In this document: in pieces, positions 17,625 through 26,597 of the stretch
Position numbering within the stretch: the first letter of the stretch is position 1
Layout: every line of letters begins with the position of its first letter
NCBI RefSeq assembly: GCF_001746295.1
Contig: NZ_MJAH01000001.1
Coordinates: 169,883 to 233,882 of the forward strand
Length of the DNA stretch: 64,000 nucleotides
From: Streptomyces sp. LUP47B
Lineage (GTDB): Bacteria; Actinomycetota; Actinomycetes; Streptomycetales; Streptomycetaceae
Direction: 5' to 3'
Made by a program: the position numbers and the translations under genes
Notes under the pieces: model-generated
Seen by the model: only the letters and a program-made list of their open reading frames with translations
The model's database searches: none
Told to the model about the DNA's origin: nothing

Positions 17625-18995
17625 TCACTTCACCCTGTATCCGTTGACCTCGGCCTGGTTCTCGATTGCCTTCTGCCAGGTCGGCAGCAGGTCAACGATC
17701 GACTTGCCGCCCGTAATCCCTGGGGTCATCGTCTTCGCCCATATCGCCTCCTGGCTGAATGTGGGGTAACCCCAGCCAGCCCAGACTTGTGAGGCTGCGG
17801 TCTCCACCGGCTGCAGCGAGGTGGCGTAGTACTTACTCGCCTCCTGTTTGGCTATCCACTTCTGGGCGGCGGGCGCGTACGCCGGGTAGCCCGGTGCGAC
17901 ATTGACCTGGTAGTCGTCGGCCGTGGTGACGAACTGGACGAACTTCTCGGCGGCCTTCAGGTTCTTCGAGTGGCTGGAGATGAACCAGGTTCCGCCACCC
18001 ACGTTGCCTGTGACAGCCTCGCTCTCGCCCTTCCACGGCAGCGGCGCGGCGACACCGAGTCGGCCGGCCGACATGTTGAGCGACTGAGGGTTGTTGAAGA
18101 TTGCGCCGGCGTACCAGGCCGGGCCCGGCATCATCAGCACTTTGCCTGAGTACTTCTTCAAGAACTCGGGAGTGAACACGCTGACCACCGGCACGGTCCC
18201 GTTCTGGCGGAGGGCGTCGAGCATCGAGGCCGCCCGCTTGCACTCGGTCGAGTCGGTCTTCACCGTGAGGGACTTGGGGCCGGGCACGTCATTGGCCCGG
18301 CACTTGCTCGCCCACATGAACACCTCGGGCGTCCAGGCATCCCCAGCCGTCCCGATGATGTAGCCGGGGTGCTCCTTGGCGACCCTCTGCCCGAGCGCCT
18401 GGTACTCCTCCCACGTGGTCGGGAGGGCGTAGCCGAACTGCTCCAGCAGGGACTTGTCGTACCAGAGCACCGCCTGGGCGAGGTCGTTGCGCAGGCAGTA
18501 CACGCGGCCGTCCACCGTGCAGGGGTTGAGCGAGCCTGGGGTGAAGTTGCTGAGCATGTCCTTCGGGACCAGGCCCTTGTCCAACACGGCCGCGAACGCC
18601 TGCTTGCCGCCGCTCTTCTGGCTGGCCCATGCCGCGTCGTTGTTCTGGCTGGAGAAGACGACGTCGGGCCAGCCGCTACCGGCGCGGTCGAAGAGCTGCA
18701 TCTTCGTCCGGAAGGAGTTGGACCCGTTGGCCGACCCGTCATAGGTGACGACCTTGATCTTGGTGTCCGGGTTCTCCGCCTGGAACGCCTTCGCGGCAGC
18801 CTGTCGGTCCGCGTCCACCCAGACGGTGATCGTCGAGGAGGCTTCCTGCTTGGCTTCGGGAAAGCCGTACGCCCCGTTCGCCGAGCTGCCTTCGCCGCCG
18901 CACCCAGCGAGGGCCAGGAGCGCCGTTGCTGCGCCCAGTACGGCGACGGTCGACGCCTTACGGCGCGAACGCACCACAGTATGGGTTCCGACCAT
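17625..18995 (-). CDS. solute-binding lipoprotein of sugar ABC importer
   Basis: 456 aa. Signal peptide with lipobox LLALAGC, then a family-1 binding protein (TITVWVDADRQAAAKAF, FTPGSLNPCTVDGRVYCLRN, GNVGGGTWFISSH). Start is the ATG with AAGGA seven bases upstream (MVGTHTVVRSRRK). First gene of the six-gene leftward unit; its promoter region carries the CATACGTATG operator about 55 bp upstream of the start. Captures the sugar at the cell surface. Cys residues in the middle could form disulfides. Confidence 0.9.
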   Translation of the reverse strand: MVGTHTVVRSRRKASTVAVLGAATALLALAGCGGEGSSANGAYGFPEAKQEASSTITVWVDADRQAAAKAFQAENPDTKIKVVTYDGSANGSNSFRTKMQLFDRAGSGWPDVVFSSQNNDAAWASQKSGGKQAFAAVLDKGLVPKDMLSNFTPGSLNPCTVDGRVYCLRNDLAQAVLWYDKSLLEQFGYALPTTWEEYQALGQRVAKEHPGYIIGTAGDAWTPEVFMWASKCRANDVPGPKSLTVKTDSTECKRAASMLDALRQNGTVPVVSVFTPEFLKKYSGKVLMMPGPAWYAGAIFNNPQSLNMSAGRLGVAAPLPWKGESEAVTGNVGGGTWFISSHSKNLKAAEKFVQFVTTADDYQVNVAPGYPAYAPAAQKWIAKQEASKYYATSLQPVETAASQVWAGWGYPTFSQEAIWAKTMTPGITGGKSIVDLLPTWQKAIENQAEVNGYRVK

Positions 18996-19040
18996 GGGAT
19001 GTCCTTGTCTTGTCGACTTCGTTGACGACTCTGCGCCAGG

Positions 19041-19070
19041 ACTGTAGGGCATACGTATGATGTTTGTCAT
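19041..19070 (-). promoter_or_regulatory. promoter of the importer/catabolic operon with GntR operator in its spacer
   Basis: On the minus strand ATGACA (19070-19065), an 18-base spacer and TACAGT (19046-19041) form a promoter. CATACGTATG (19050-19059) fills the spacer, so bound GntR would exclude RNA polymerase. The flank AAACAT before the box matches the site at 23080. Confidence 0.7.
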
Positions 19071-19073
19071 CAT

Positions 19074-19455
19074 CTGAGTCGCTGGCGTCGTTCTGCTCTG
19101 GAAAGGTGCGCGTCGAACGGTGGTCCTGTTCGGGAGGCGCCGTCGGCTGCGGCAGTTCCAGGTCGCGAAACCAACCGAGATCCCGCGACTCTGTTGCCGT
19201 GCTGTACGTGTTCACGCCGGGACTTCAACGCGGCTGCATCGACGGGTGATTGAGCCGCTCAGCCGGAGACTCACCGCCACCGGGCGACAGTGATCCGCCG
19301 CCCCGTCGACGGCATCAATTGCGGGCGATGACCGCCGGCTTCCCGCCGCAGGACCGGATCTGTGCGTTCTGCCCACGCCGGCACGACCACTGGCCGGTGA
19401 GCTCCAGGACCGGTTGCGCGCAGTGATCCGCGAGAGCCGCTGTCGGCACTTTCGC
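19074..19455. other. no gene recognised
   Basis: Upstream flank of the importer promoter. I find no conserved motif in any frame. It borders transposon-derived debris and is probably decayed sequence. Confidence 0.4.
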
Positions 19456-19830
19456 TCACCTGATGGGCACCCGCGGACTTGCCCGGCTGCGACACCCTGG
19501 GCAAGCGTGAACCAACCCGGCGCCAACTCGGCGAGCCGGCCTCGCGTAACCAGACGCCTCGCCTACGACCGCAGCGGCTCCACCCGCTGGCGCCACATCC
19601 ATGCGGAACAGGACGGCCGGCTCCTGGCAGGTCAGCGGTCCTTGACCGAGCCGGAGGCGGTCCGCGAGCGCCTGCAGAATGCGCTGGTGGTCCACCGCCT
19701 GCGCCGGCCTGGCCCGCCCTTCAGGCCACACGTGCCCCTGCGATTCCAGCTCCGCCGAATCGCAGGGCATCGACAGCCCGTCTCCAACCAGCGCATCCGG
19801 TACGTCGGTATCGACGGTGACTTTCGCGTC
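19456..19830 (-). pseudogene. remnant of a small transposon-linked reading frame
   Basis: The frame FDAKVTVDTDVPDALVGDGL, SMPCDSAELESQGHVWPEG, ILQALADRLRLGQGPLTCQE, PAVLFRMDVAPA resembles short helix-turn-helix-like proteins that accompany actinobacterial transposases (typically ending LTCQEIA..VVPARVEGLRSK). The conserved tail is lost after VAPAGG. There is no good start codon. It interrupts the PfkB kinase remnant next to it. Family assignment is from memory and weak. Confidence 0.35.
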
Positions 19831-19894
19831 GAACCCCTTGCCCTGCGATGGCGCGAACGGCCCGCCAACCGAGGGCGACGGCGCCGACTCGTCT

Positions 19895-20055
19895 CACCCC
19901 GACCGCCTGAATACCGAGCCGGCTGAGGCCCGTGGCAACGTTGCTGTCCGCACACCGGTCGCGCTGCGAGCGCCGGTCACCTCGGCGGGGTCGCCGACGT
20001 CGGCGGCGCGCAACAGCGCCGTCGTCTCCCCGACGGTCAGCACGTGCCCGCCCAT
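19895..20055 (-). pseudogene. PfkB-type sugar kinase, N-terminal remnant
   Basis: Just downstream of the SDR gene in the same direction. It starts with an ATG and reads GGHVLTVGETTALLRAADVG, the N-terminal strand of PfkB/ketodeoxygluconate-type kinases. After a frameshift it continues ADSNVATGLSRLGIQAVGV, which matches the conserved GAESNVAIGLARLG segment. The rest of the kinase is gone, replaced by transposon-like sequence. The adjacent catabolic operon therefore probably once included a sugar or keto-deoxy-acid kinase. Confidence 0.6.
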
Positions 20056-20116
20056 CAGACTGCCCTCACCACTTCCCGCCGGAGCGTTGTCACCACCGGC
20101 GGGCGTTCGCAGCGCC

Positions 20117-20878
20117 TCATCGTCCGAGCCAGCCGCCGTCGACCGGCAGGATCGTCCCGGAGACGTAGCGCGCGGCGTCCGAGGCCAGGAACACAGCAGC
20201 GCCTGCAAGGTCCTCCGCCGTCCCCCACCGCCCCGCCGGTATCCGCTCAAGGATCGCGCGGGACCGGTCAGGGTCGTCCTGAAGCGCTTGGGTGTTGTCG
20301 GTCGCGATGTAGCCCGGTGCGATGCCGTTGACAGTCACACCGTATCCAGCCCACTCGTTCGAGAGCGCCCGGATCAGTCCCGCCATGCCGGACTTGGCGG
20401 CCGCGTAGCCCGGCACGTTGATCCCGCCCTGGAACGAGAGCAGGGAGGCGGTGAAGACGATGCGTCCGTGCTGTGCGTCCAGCATCCGCCGCCCGAGAGC
20501 CTGGCTGAGTACGAACGTGCTCGTGAGGTCGACTTCGAGTACCTCGTCGAACCATTCCAGAGGGTGCTCTGCGGCGGGAGCCCGGTGGATGGTCCCGGCG
20601 TTGTTGACCAGGATGTCCACCGGGCGCTCGCCTGCGGCGAGTTCCTCGGCGATCCGGATCACCTGGCGCCGGTCCGCGAAGTCGACGCGGTGTCCCGAGA
20701 ATGCGCGGCCGAGCTGGCGCACGCGGTCGCCGATCGCCGATGACGCCGGATCGAGGGTGGCGGAGAGTCCGACGATGTCGGCACCGGCAGCGGCCAGAGC
20801 CTCGGCGACGGCGAACCCGATTCCACGCTTGGCCCCCGTCACGACGGCGAGGCGCCCGGTCAGGTCGAACGGGTTCAT
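20117..20878 (-). CDS. short-chain dehydrogenase (2-keto-3-deoxy sugar-acid dehydrogenase type)
   Basis: 253-aa classical SDR. NAD-binding TGAKRGIGFAVAEAL, NNAGTIH, catalytic Ser in ASLLSFQGG, YAAAKSGM as the YxxxK pair, and a C-terminal SGTILPVDGGW. It resembles KduD and 2-keto-3-deoxy-L-fuconate/rhamnonate 4-dehydrogenases. The ATG overlaps the stop of the zinc dehydrogenase gene (ATGA), so the two are co-expressed from the promoter at 21.9 kb. In the proposed route it oxidises 2-keto-3-deoxy-L-fuconate to the 2,4-diketo acid; the substrate is inferred from context. Confidence 0.85.
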   Translation of the reverse strand: MNPFDLTGRLAVVTGAKRGIGFAVAEALAAAGADIVGLSATLDPASSAIGDRVRQLGRAFSGHRVDFADRRQVIRIAEELAAGERPVDILVNNAGTIHRAPAAEHPLEWFDEVLEVDLTSTFVLSQALGRRMLDAQHGRIVFTASLLSFQGGINVPGYAAAKSGMAGLIRALSNEWAGYGVTVNGIAPGYIATDNTQALQDDPDRSRAILERIPAGRWGTAEDLAGAAVFLASDAARYVSGTILPVDGGWLGR

Positions 20879-21894
20879 GACGCGCCCACCTCGACGAGCA
20901 GCTTCATCGCCTGCCCGGCCTCGAGGACACCGAAGGCTGATCCGAGTTCATTCAGGGACACGATGCCCGTGATGAGCTTCTGGGCCGGGATGGCGCCCTC
21001 GGCCAGGAGCTCGATGGCGCGCTCGAAGTCGTGACGCTGGTAGACCCGTGCACCGAGCAACCTCAGCTCCCGCCAGAACACGCGGTGCAGGTCGATGGGC
21101 CGCGGTTGCGAGTGGATGGCCACCACCACCAGCGTGCCACGGACCTTCGCCAAGCTGGTGGCACCGAGCACGGCAGCGGCCGAGCCGGAGACTTCGAACA
21201 CGACGTCCGCTCCGGCGCCGTCCGTCCACTCCTCCACCCAGGCGATTTGATCGACCGACGAGGGGTCCAGCGTCGTCAGCCCCATCTCCTCGGCGGCGGC
21301 CCGCCGGGTCGGGTCGATCTCGGCGATCACGACCTCGGCACCGAACGCGGCAGCGACGATGGCGATCAGAACGCCGATCGGGCCCGCACCGATAACGACC
21401 GCCTTGCTGCCTGCGACGAGTTCGGAACGCCGTACGTCGTGAACGGCCACCGCGACCGGCTCCACGAGCGCGGCATCACGCAGCGACATCTCCGAGGGCA
21501 GCCGCACAAGTGTCGACGCCGGTACATTCCAGCGCTCCTGAAGGGCTCCGGGGCTGTCGATGCCTATGAAGTCCAGGTGCTGGCAGATGTGCTCGTTCCC
21601 CGCGCGACAGGCCGGACAGGTGCCGTCCCAGGCCAGCGGCATGACGGTCACCGCATCACCCACCGACCAGCCCTCCACGCCGGCGCCGAGGGCGACGATC
21701 GTGCCTGACATCTCGTGTCCGATCGTCGCCGGCTTGCTGACCCGACCGTCCATGTCCCCGTGGAACACGTGGAGGTCCGTGCCGCAGATTCCGACATACG
21801 CCACAGCGACTTGGACCTCCCCTGCACGCAGCTCGGCTGGTTCCCGCTCCTCGACCGTCATCGTGCGCGCGCCTAGGTAACTTGCTGCCAACAT
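20875..21894 (-). CDS. zinc-dependent medium-chain alcohol dehydrogenase
   Basis: 339 aa, threonine/sorbitol dehydrogenase type. Catalytic zinc region GICGTDLHVFHGD and GHEMSGTIV; four structural-zinc cysteines in CPACRAGNEHIC; nucleotide-binding VIGAGPIGVLIAIVAAAFGA. I chose the ATG giving MLAASYLGARTM. It is the first gene of a two-gene leftward unit with the SDR and is divergent from the aldo-keto reductase across a 106-bp gap holding one GntR operator. It could oxidise the sugar, a keto-deoxy acid or lactaldehyde; sequence does not decide. Confidence 0.85.
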   Translation of the reverse strand: MLAASYLGARTMTVEEREPAELRAGEVQVAVAYVGICGTDLHVFHGDMDGRVSKPATIGHEMSGTIVALGAGVEGWSVGDAVTVMPLAWDGTCPACRAGNEHICQHLDFIGIDSPGALQERWNVPASTLVRLPSEMSLRDAALVEPVAVAVHDVRRSELVAGSKAVVIGAGPIGVLIAIVAAAFGAEVVIAEIDPTRRAAAEEMGLTTLDPSSVDQIAWVEEWTDGAGADVVFEVSGSAAAVLGATSLAKVRGTLVVVAIHSQPRPIDLHRVFWRELRLLGARVYQRHDFERAIELLAEGAIPAQKLITGIVSLNELGSAFGVLEAGQAMKLLVEVGAS

Positions 21895-21967
21895 GCCGAT
21901 CGGCTCCTTCTTGCTGTGCCGCAGGACGCGCCGGCCCACAGCTCCGCGCAGCCCCACAACGAAACAT

Positions 21968-21977
21968 AATACGTATG
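21968..21977. promoter_or_regulatory. GntR operator in divergent promoter region
   Basis: AATACGTATG, one mismatch from CATACGTATG, preceded by GAAACAT as at the other sites. It sits between the zinc dehydrogenase gene (start 21894, leftward) and the aldo-keto reductase gene (start 22001, rightward) and can control both. Confidence 0.6.
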
Positions 21978-22000
21978 CTGTCGCCGTTATAGTCGGTCTC

Positions 22001-23032
22001 ATGACCAGCAAGCAACCACCGCGCGCCCACAGATCAACGCAACAGACGCTGCCGACCCGAGGACTGCGAACCGGGCACCAGCTCACGGAGTTGGGCCTGG
22101 GTGCAGCACAGTTCGGCAACCTGTTCACCGAGACAACCGACGACGAGTCGCATCGCGCCGTCAAAACCGCAGCCGAGGAAGGGATCCGCTACTTCGACAC
22201 CGCACCGCATTACGGCCTCGGGCTGTCCGAACGCCGCCTGGGGAACGCCCTGCACGCGACCGCTCGGCAAGATGTGGTCATCTCATCGAAGGTCGGGCGC
22301 CTGCTCGTGGACAGCCCGGACACAAGTCACCGGCTCGACGACGACGGGTTCATCGTGCCGGCGACGAAACGGCGCGTCTGGGACTTCAGCCGCGACGGGA
22401 TCCTTCGCTCCGTGGAGGAGTCACTGGCTCGGCTCGGGACGGACCGGCTCGACATCGCCTACCTGCACGACCCTGACGACCACTGGAGTGCGGCCTCGTC
22501 GAGCGGGATCGCCGCTCTGGCCGAGCTTCGGGACCAGGGCGTCGTCGGTGCCATTGGCGCCGGCATGAACCAAGCGGCAATGCTGGCCGAGTTCGTGAGG
22601 CAGACCGACGTCGATGTGGTGATGGTCGCCGGGCGGTTCACCCTTCTTGATCAATCGGCACTGGACGACCTGCTCCCCGTCGCCAGCGCCCACGGCGTCG
22701 GCGTCGTCGCCGCGGCGGTCTACAACTCCGGACTGCTGAGCACTACGGCCGTGGACGGCTCGGCGACGTACGACTACAGGGCAGCGCCGCGGGCCGTCGT
22801 CGAACGTGCCGCCCGCATCGCCGCGGTCTGTGAGCGACACGGCGTGGAACTCCCCGCGGCCGCGATCCAGTTCCCGCTGCGCCATCCCGCGGTCACCTCG
22901 GTGGTGACCGGGATGCGCACTCAGGAGCATGTGCGAAGCAATGTCGCACGCTATCGGGCCGTGATCCCAGAGGCACTCTGGGAAGAGCTGCACTTCACAG
23001 GACTCGTCCCCGACCCCACCCGCACCAGCTAG
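22001..23032 (+). CDS. aldo-keto reductase, L-fucose (D-threo-aldose) dehydrogenase type
   Basis: 343 aa. AKR barrel with ELGLGAAQFGN, the catalytic Asp and Tyr in YFDTAPHYGLGLSERRLG, Lys in VVISSKVGR, and the His in IAYLHDPDD. The C-terminal ITGMRTQEHVRSN segment is typical of the L-fucose/D-threo-aldose 1-dehydrogenase branch, which oxidises the sugar at C1 to a lactone. Use of an AKR rather than an SDR for the first step favours L-fucose over L-rhamnose. The ATG lies 24 bp after the operator at 21968. It is transcribed alone, divergent from the zinc dehydrogenase. Confidence 0.85.
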   Translation: MTSKQPPRAHRSTQQTLPTRGLRTGHQLTELGLGAAQFGNLFTETTDDESHRAVKTAAEEGIRYFDTAPHYGLGLSERRLGNALHATARQDVVISSKVGRLLVDSPDTSHRLDDDGFIVPATKRRVWDFSRDGILRSVEESLARLGTDRLDIAYLHDPDDHWSAASSSGIAALAELRDQGVVGAIGAGMNQAAMLAEFVRQTDVDVVMVAGRFTLLDQSALDDLLPVASAHGVGVVAAAVYNSGLLSTTAVDGSATYDYRAAPRAVVERAARIAAVCERHGVELPAAAIQFPLRHPAVTSVVTGMRTQEHVRSNVARYRAVIPEALWEELHFTGLVPDPTRTS

Positions 23033-23066
23033 TGCTCCAGGGGCTCAAGTAAGCATCGTACGAATC

Positions 23067-23096
23067 TTGTCGCAAACATCATACGTATGCTAACCC
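23067..23096 (+). promoter_or_regulatory. promoter of the beta-helix glycosidase gene with GntR operator
   Basis: TTGTCG (23067-23072), an 18-base spacer and TAACCC (23091-23096). CATACGTATG (23080-23089) is inside the spacer. Promoter geometry and the flank AAACATC are shared with the importer promoter at 19041-19070, so the secreted enzyme and importer are probably co-induced. Confidence 0.7.
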
Positions 23097-23138
23097 TGTG
23101 GCGGGCATCAACGCCCCAGTCACAGGAAGCGATCGAAC

Positions 23139-25799
23139 ATGACATCGACGTCAGACTCGACCCGCTCGGTGAGCAGACGATGGAGGCACAGGGCGAGCAC
23201 CCTGGCAGCCCTCGGCGTCTGCGCCGTCATCGCCTCAGCGCTCAATCCCCTGCAAGCACAAGCCGCGCCTCGGACGGTGTACTTCGCAGCGCCGGACGGC
23301 AAGGACTCCGGACACTGCAGCCAGTCGCAGCCGTGCTCGCTCGAGCGGGCCCAGCACGTGGTCGGCCCCGCCGCCAAACATGGTGACGTGAGCGTTCAGC
23401 TCGCCGACGGCACGTACCACCTCTCCGAGCCCCTGCGGTTCGGACCCGGCAATGACGGCGGCGAACACACCATCCACTGGAACGCCGCCCCGGACGCTCA
23501 CCCCGTCATCACCGGCGCCTCGAAGGTCACCGGCTGGTCCAAGTCCGCGGCAGGGACAGGCATCTGGGAGGCGGACACCCCCAGCGGCCTCGACACCCGT
23601 CAGCTCTACGTGAACGGCGTGATCGCCCCGCGCGCCGCCATCCGCCTGGCCAACTCGGACGTCACTCCCACCGCAACCGGTCTCACCATCAAGAACCCGG
23701 CCCTGAGCTACCTCGCCACGCTCCCCGACCAAGGACGCATCGAGTTCGAGTCCCTCGGCGACTTCACCAACCGCTACTCGCCGGTTCAGAGCATCAGCGC
23801 CACCGAGATCAAGATGGCGCAGCCGGCGTGGGACAACAACACCTGGGGCTGGGACACCGTCCAGAACTCATTCCTGGCCGGCCCGAGCTGGTACCTGGAC
23901 AACTCACTGAGCTTCCTCACCCAGGTCGGCCAGTGGTACATAGATCCGGGCGCCGGCAAGCTCTACTACAAGCCGGCGAACGGGGTCGACCCCAACCGGC
24001 TCGACATCGAGCTGCCCCGCCTGCAGACACTGATCAGCATCGGCGGGACGTACGGCAAGCCGGTGACCGGCCTTGCCTTCAAGGGCATCCAGTTCTCCGG
24101 AACCTCCTGGCTCGGCCCCTCGACCGACGGGTATGCCGACCAGCAGAACGGCCTCTTCATCAAGGGCACCTACGACTACCGCCCCGCCGACGCCTTCACC
24201 AGCTGCTCACGCGGATGCGAGATGTTCGAGCGAGCCCGCACCAGTTGGTACCAGGAACCCGCCGCCGTGCAGGTCTCCGCTGCCAGCCGCATCTCGTTCA
24301 CCGGCAACACATTCACCAACCTCGGCCAGTCGGCCCTCGGCGTCGGAAACGACGCCAACGCCACGGTGACCGGCGTCGGCCTGGGCGCCAGCGACATCGA
24401 CGTGGTCGGCAACCGGTTCACGGAGAACAGCGGGCACGGCATCGCGGTCGGCGGCGTGCTGCCTGACGCACACCACCCCAGCGACCCGAGGATGACCAAC
24501 CGGGACATCCTGATCTCCGACAACACAATCAATCGCGTGGCGGTGGACTACAAAGACAACAGCGGCATCTTCAGCACCTACGTCACAGGCGCCCGCATCC
24601 TGCACAACGAGGTCTCCAACGTCCCCTATGACGGTATCGACACCGGCTACGGCTGGGGCATCAACGACGCCGGAGGATCGAACGACTACGTCGACCGCGG
24701 CTACTACAAGTGGAACACGCTCTACACGACGCCGACCACGCTCAGGGACAACCGCGTCGAGGGCAACCTCGTACACAACACCAAGGCCCGCTTCGCCGAC
24801 GGAGGATCGGTCTACAACCTCTCCGCCAGCCCCGGGACCGTGGTCGCCAAGAACTACCTGTTCAACATCTCAGGCGTCGGCCTCTACCTCGACGAGGGCT
24901 CGCGCTCGATGACGTACGAGAACAACGTCGTCCAAGGCGGTTCCTTCCTCTTCACCAACGCCTACAGCCTCCGCAACAACACCAGCGACAACGTCATCCA
25001 GAACAACTGGTACAACTCGGGCGGAGCGTCGACGCCGAACGCCGGGGCCCACAACAACAAACTGATCAACAACGTGAAGGTCGCCGGCGCCAACTGGCCC
25101 GCGGGCGCACGAGACGTGATCTGCCAGGCGGGTGTCGCGCCGAAGTACCGGACGTCGCTCAACGCGAACCAGTTCGGCTTCAGCGGGTGCGCGGTTCATG
25201 CACCGGTCGCACCCGGCCTCGCCACTGCCGCAGGCTCGGCCCTCAGCTCGTACTTCGGCCAGAGCGGCGACAGCTACGGCATCGCGGCGGCCGGCGCCGA
25301 CGTGTGGGGCGCCGGCGGCCAACACGACGACCAGTTCGGATCGATCTACCGGGCCGGTTCGTTCCACGCCGACTCGAGCGTGTCCACCCGGGTAGTGTCG
25401 GTCAACGACGCCAACGCCTGGGCCAAGTCCGGGGTCATGGTCCGCAACGACATAACCAAGGCGGGAGAGTCGGCCGGGTATGCCGTCGTCGCGGTTACCG
25501 CCCGCAACGGCGTCGTATTCGAGTGGGACAGCAACGGCGACGGGTACCTGGACACCGAGGCCCGCGCCAGCGTCGACATCTACCGTCCCATCTGGGTGAA
25601 GCTCACCCGATCGGGCACGTCATTCAGCGCCTCGTACTCCTACGACGGTGCCAACTATGTCCCGGTCGGTCAGCCCGTGACGTTGGCCTCCGCCGCAGCG
25701 AAGCAGGACGCGGGCATCTTCTCCACGTCCCACGACACCGCCCAATCGGCGATCAACCAGTTCGACTCCGGCGCCGTAACAGCCGCAACGACGCCGTAG
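23139..25799 (+). CDS. secreted right-handed beta-helix glycosidase, GH141-like
   Basis: 886 aa. A signal peptide (STLAALGVCAVIASALNPLQAQAA cleaved after AQA) is followed by VYFAAPDGKDSGHCSQSQPC and a long parallel beta-helix: repeated N-rich coils such as FTGNTFTNLGQSALGVG, IDVVGNRFTENSGHGIAVGG, ILHNEVSNVPYDGIDTGYGWG, TYENNVVQGG. This layout matches GH141 enzymes, which include an alpha-L-fucosidase and a xylanase. A C-terminal beta-sandwich of about 190 residues (WAKSGVMVRNDI, VVFEWDSNGDGY) resembles laminin-G/DUF1349-like modules and may bind glycan. Shares its operator with the sugar catabolic genes, so it probably releases the sugar they consume. Fucosidase activity is inferred. Confidence 0.75.
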   Translation: MTSTSDSTRSVSRRWRHRASTLAALGVCAVIASALNPLQAQAAPRTVYFAAPDGKDSGHCSQSQPCSLERAQHVVGPAAKHGDVSVQLADGTYHLSEPLRFGPGNDGGEHTIHWNAAPDAHPVITGASKVTGWSKSAAGTGIWEADTPSGLDTRQLYVNGVIAPRAAIRLANSDVTPTATGLTIKNPALSYLATLPDQGRIEFESLGDFTNRYSPVQSISATEIKMAQPAWDNNTWGWDTVQNSFLAGPSWYLDNSLSFLTQVGQWYIDPGAGKLYYKPANGVDPNRLDIELPRLQTLISIGGTYGKPVTGLAFKGIQFSGTSWLGPSTDGYADQQNGLFIKGTYDYRPADAFTSCSRGCEMFERARTSWYQEPAAVQVSAASRISFTGNTFTNLGQSALGVGNDANATVTGVGLGASDIDVVGNRFTENSGHGIAVGGVLPDAHHPSDPRMTNRDILISDNTINRVAVDYKDNSGIFSTYVTGARILHNEVSNVPYDGIDTGYGWGINDAGGSNDYVDRGYYKWNTLYTTPTTLRDNRVEGNLVHNTKARFADGGSVYNLSASPGTVVAKNYLFNISGVGLYLDEGSRSMTYENNVVQGGSFLFTNAYSLRNNTSDNVIQNNWYNSGGASTPNAGAHNNKLINNVKVAGANWPAGARDVICQAGVAPKYRTSLNANQFGFSGCAVHAPVAPGLATAAGSALSSYFGQSGDSYGIAAAGADVWGAGGQHDDQFGSIYRAGSFHADSSVSTRVVSVNDANAWAKSGVMVRNDITKAGESAGYAVVAVTARNGVVFEWDSNGDGYLDTEARASVDIYRPIWVKLTRSGTSFSASYSYDGANYVPVGQPVTLASAAAKQDAGIFSTSHDTAQSAINQFDSGAVTAATTP

Positions 25800-25804
25800 C
25801 TGCC

Positions 25805-26115
25805 GCTCACGGAGGGTCGACGACGGGCGCGTGGGGTGATCTGCGGTCCGGTTTCGATTGGCTGGGTGGTGAAGAGTTCGGCCATGGAGGCTTCGGAGAG
25901 GTAGCGGCGGTCGAAGACCTGCCACTCGTCGTGGAGTTCGGCCAGGACCGCGGCGGCGAGCAGGTCCAGGGCGGCGGGGTTAGGAAAGACCTGGACCAGC
26001 TCGCCGCTTCATTTCCCGGACCAGCCGTCCCAGCGGGTTCGTCGACCAGGTCTTCTTCCAGTGCGCCGACGGGAAGCTCGCGAACGCGGTGATTCGGATG
26101 CGGCGTCCAGCAGCA
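25805..26115 (-). pseudogene. IS256-family transposase, C-terminal remnant
   Basis: Reads FASFPSAHWKKTWSTNPLGR, LVREMKRR, shifts frame, then VQVFPNPAALDLLAAAVLAE, LHDEWQVFDRRYLSEASMAE. This matches the conserved C-terminal end of Mutator-type (IS256) transposases (TNPLERLNKEIKRR, VGIFPN). The rest of the transposase is missing. Lies directly after the GH141-like gene, marking the right border of the catabolic regulon. Confidence 0.72.
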
Positions 26116-26597
26116 TCGTCGATCATCCGGTCGATCGAGAGCCAGAAGACGCAGTTCGCCACGGACGTCACCCGCCTTGCCGGCCCCGCCGCCGATGACG
26201 GCGATGTCGATCTCGACACTCGCTCCCGCCGGGCAGCGCTTTCGCCTACGAGGTGGCATTCACGTGACGGGTGACCGGCCACGAAGCTGTGTGGAGGTTC
26301 AACACCACGTACAGCGGCGTACGTGAACTTCCCGGACTGATCTCCCGGCGTTCCGGTGTGGCGGTGACCGGTCTCGCCGACCCGTACCAGCTGTGAAGTG
26401 GCTCTGCTCGGAGCGCTCTTGGCGATCGGTCCAGCAGGAATTCGGTGTCGGCGCCGACAAGGCCATGGGGTTGTAGAACACGATACGGCCATTGCTCATC
26501 GCTGACACGCCGCCGCGGCGGCGTGTCTGGTGATCCTTATCGTCGTCTTTCGCAGGTCGGCCGGGTGCTCTTCTCATTGCGCCGCTCCATAGCCAGC
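26116..26597. other. no gene recognised
   Basis: Between the IS256 remnant and the alginate lyase gene. Reading frames are open but carry no motif I recognise; probably further insertion-sequence debris. Confidence 0.4.
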
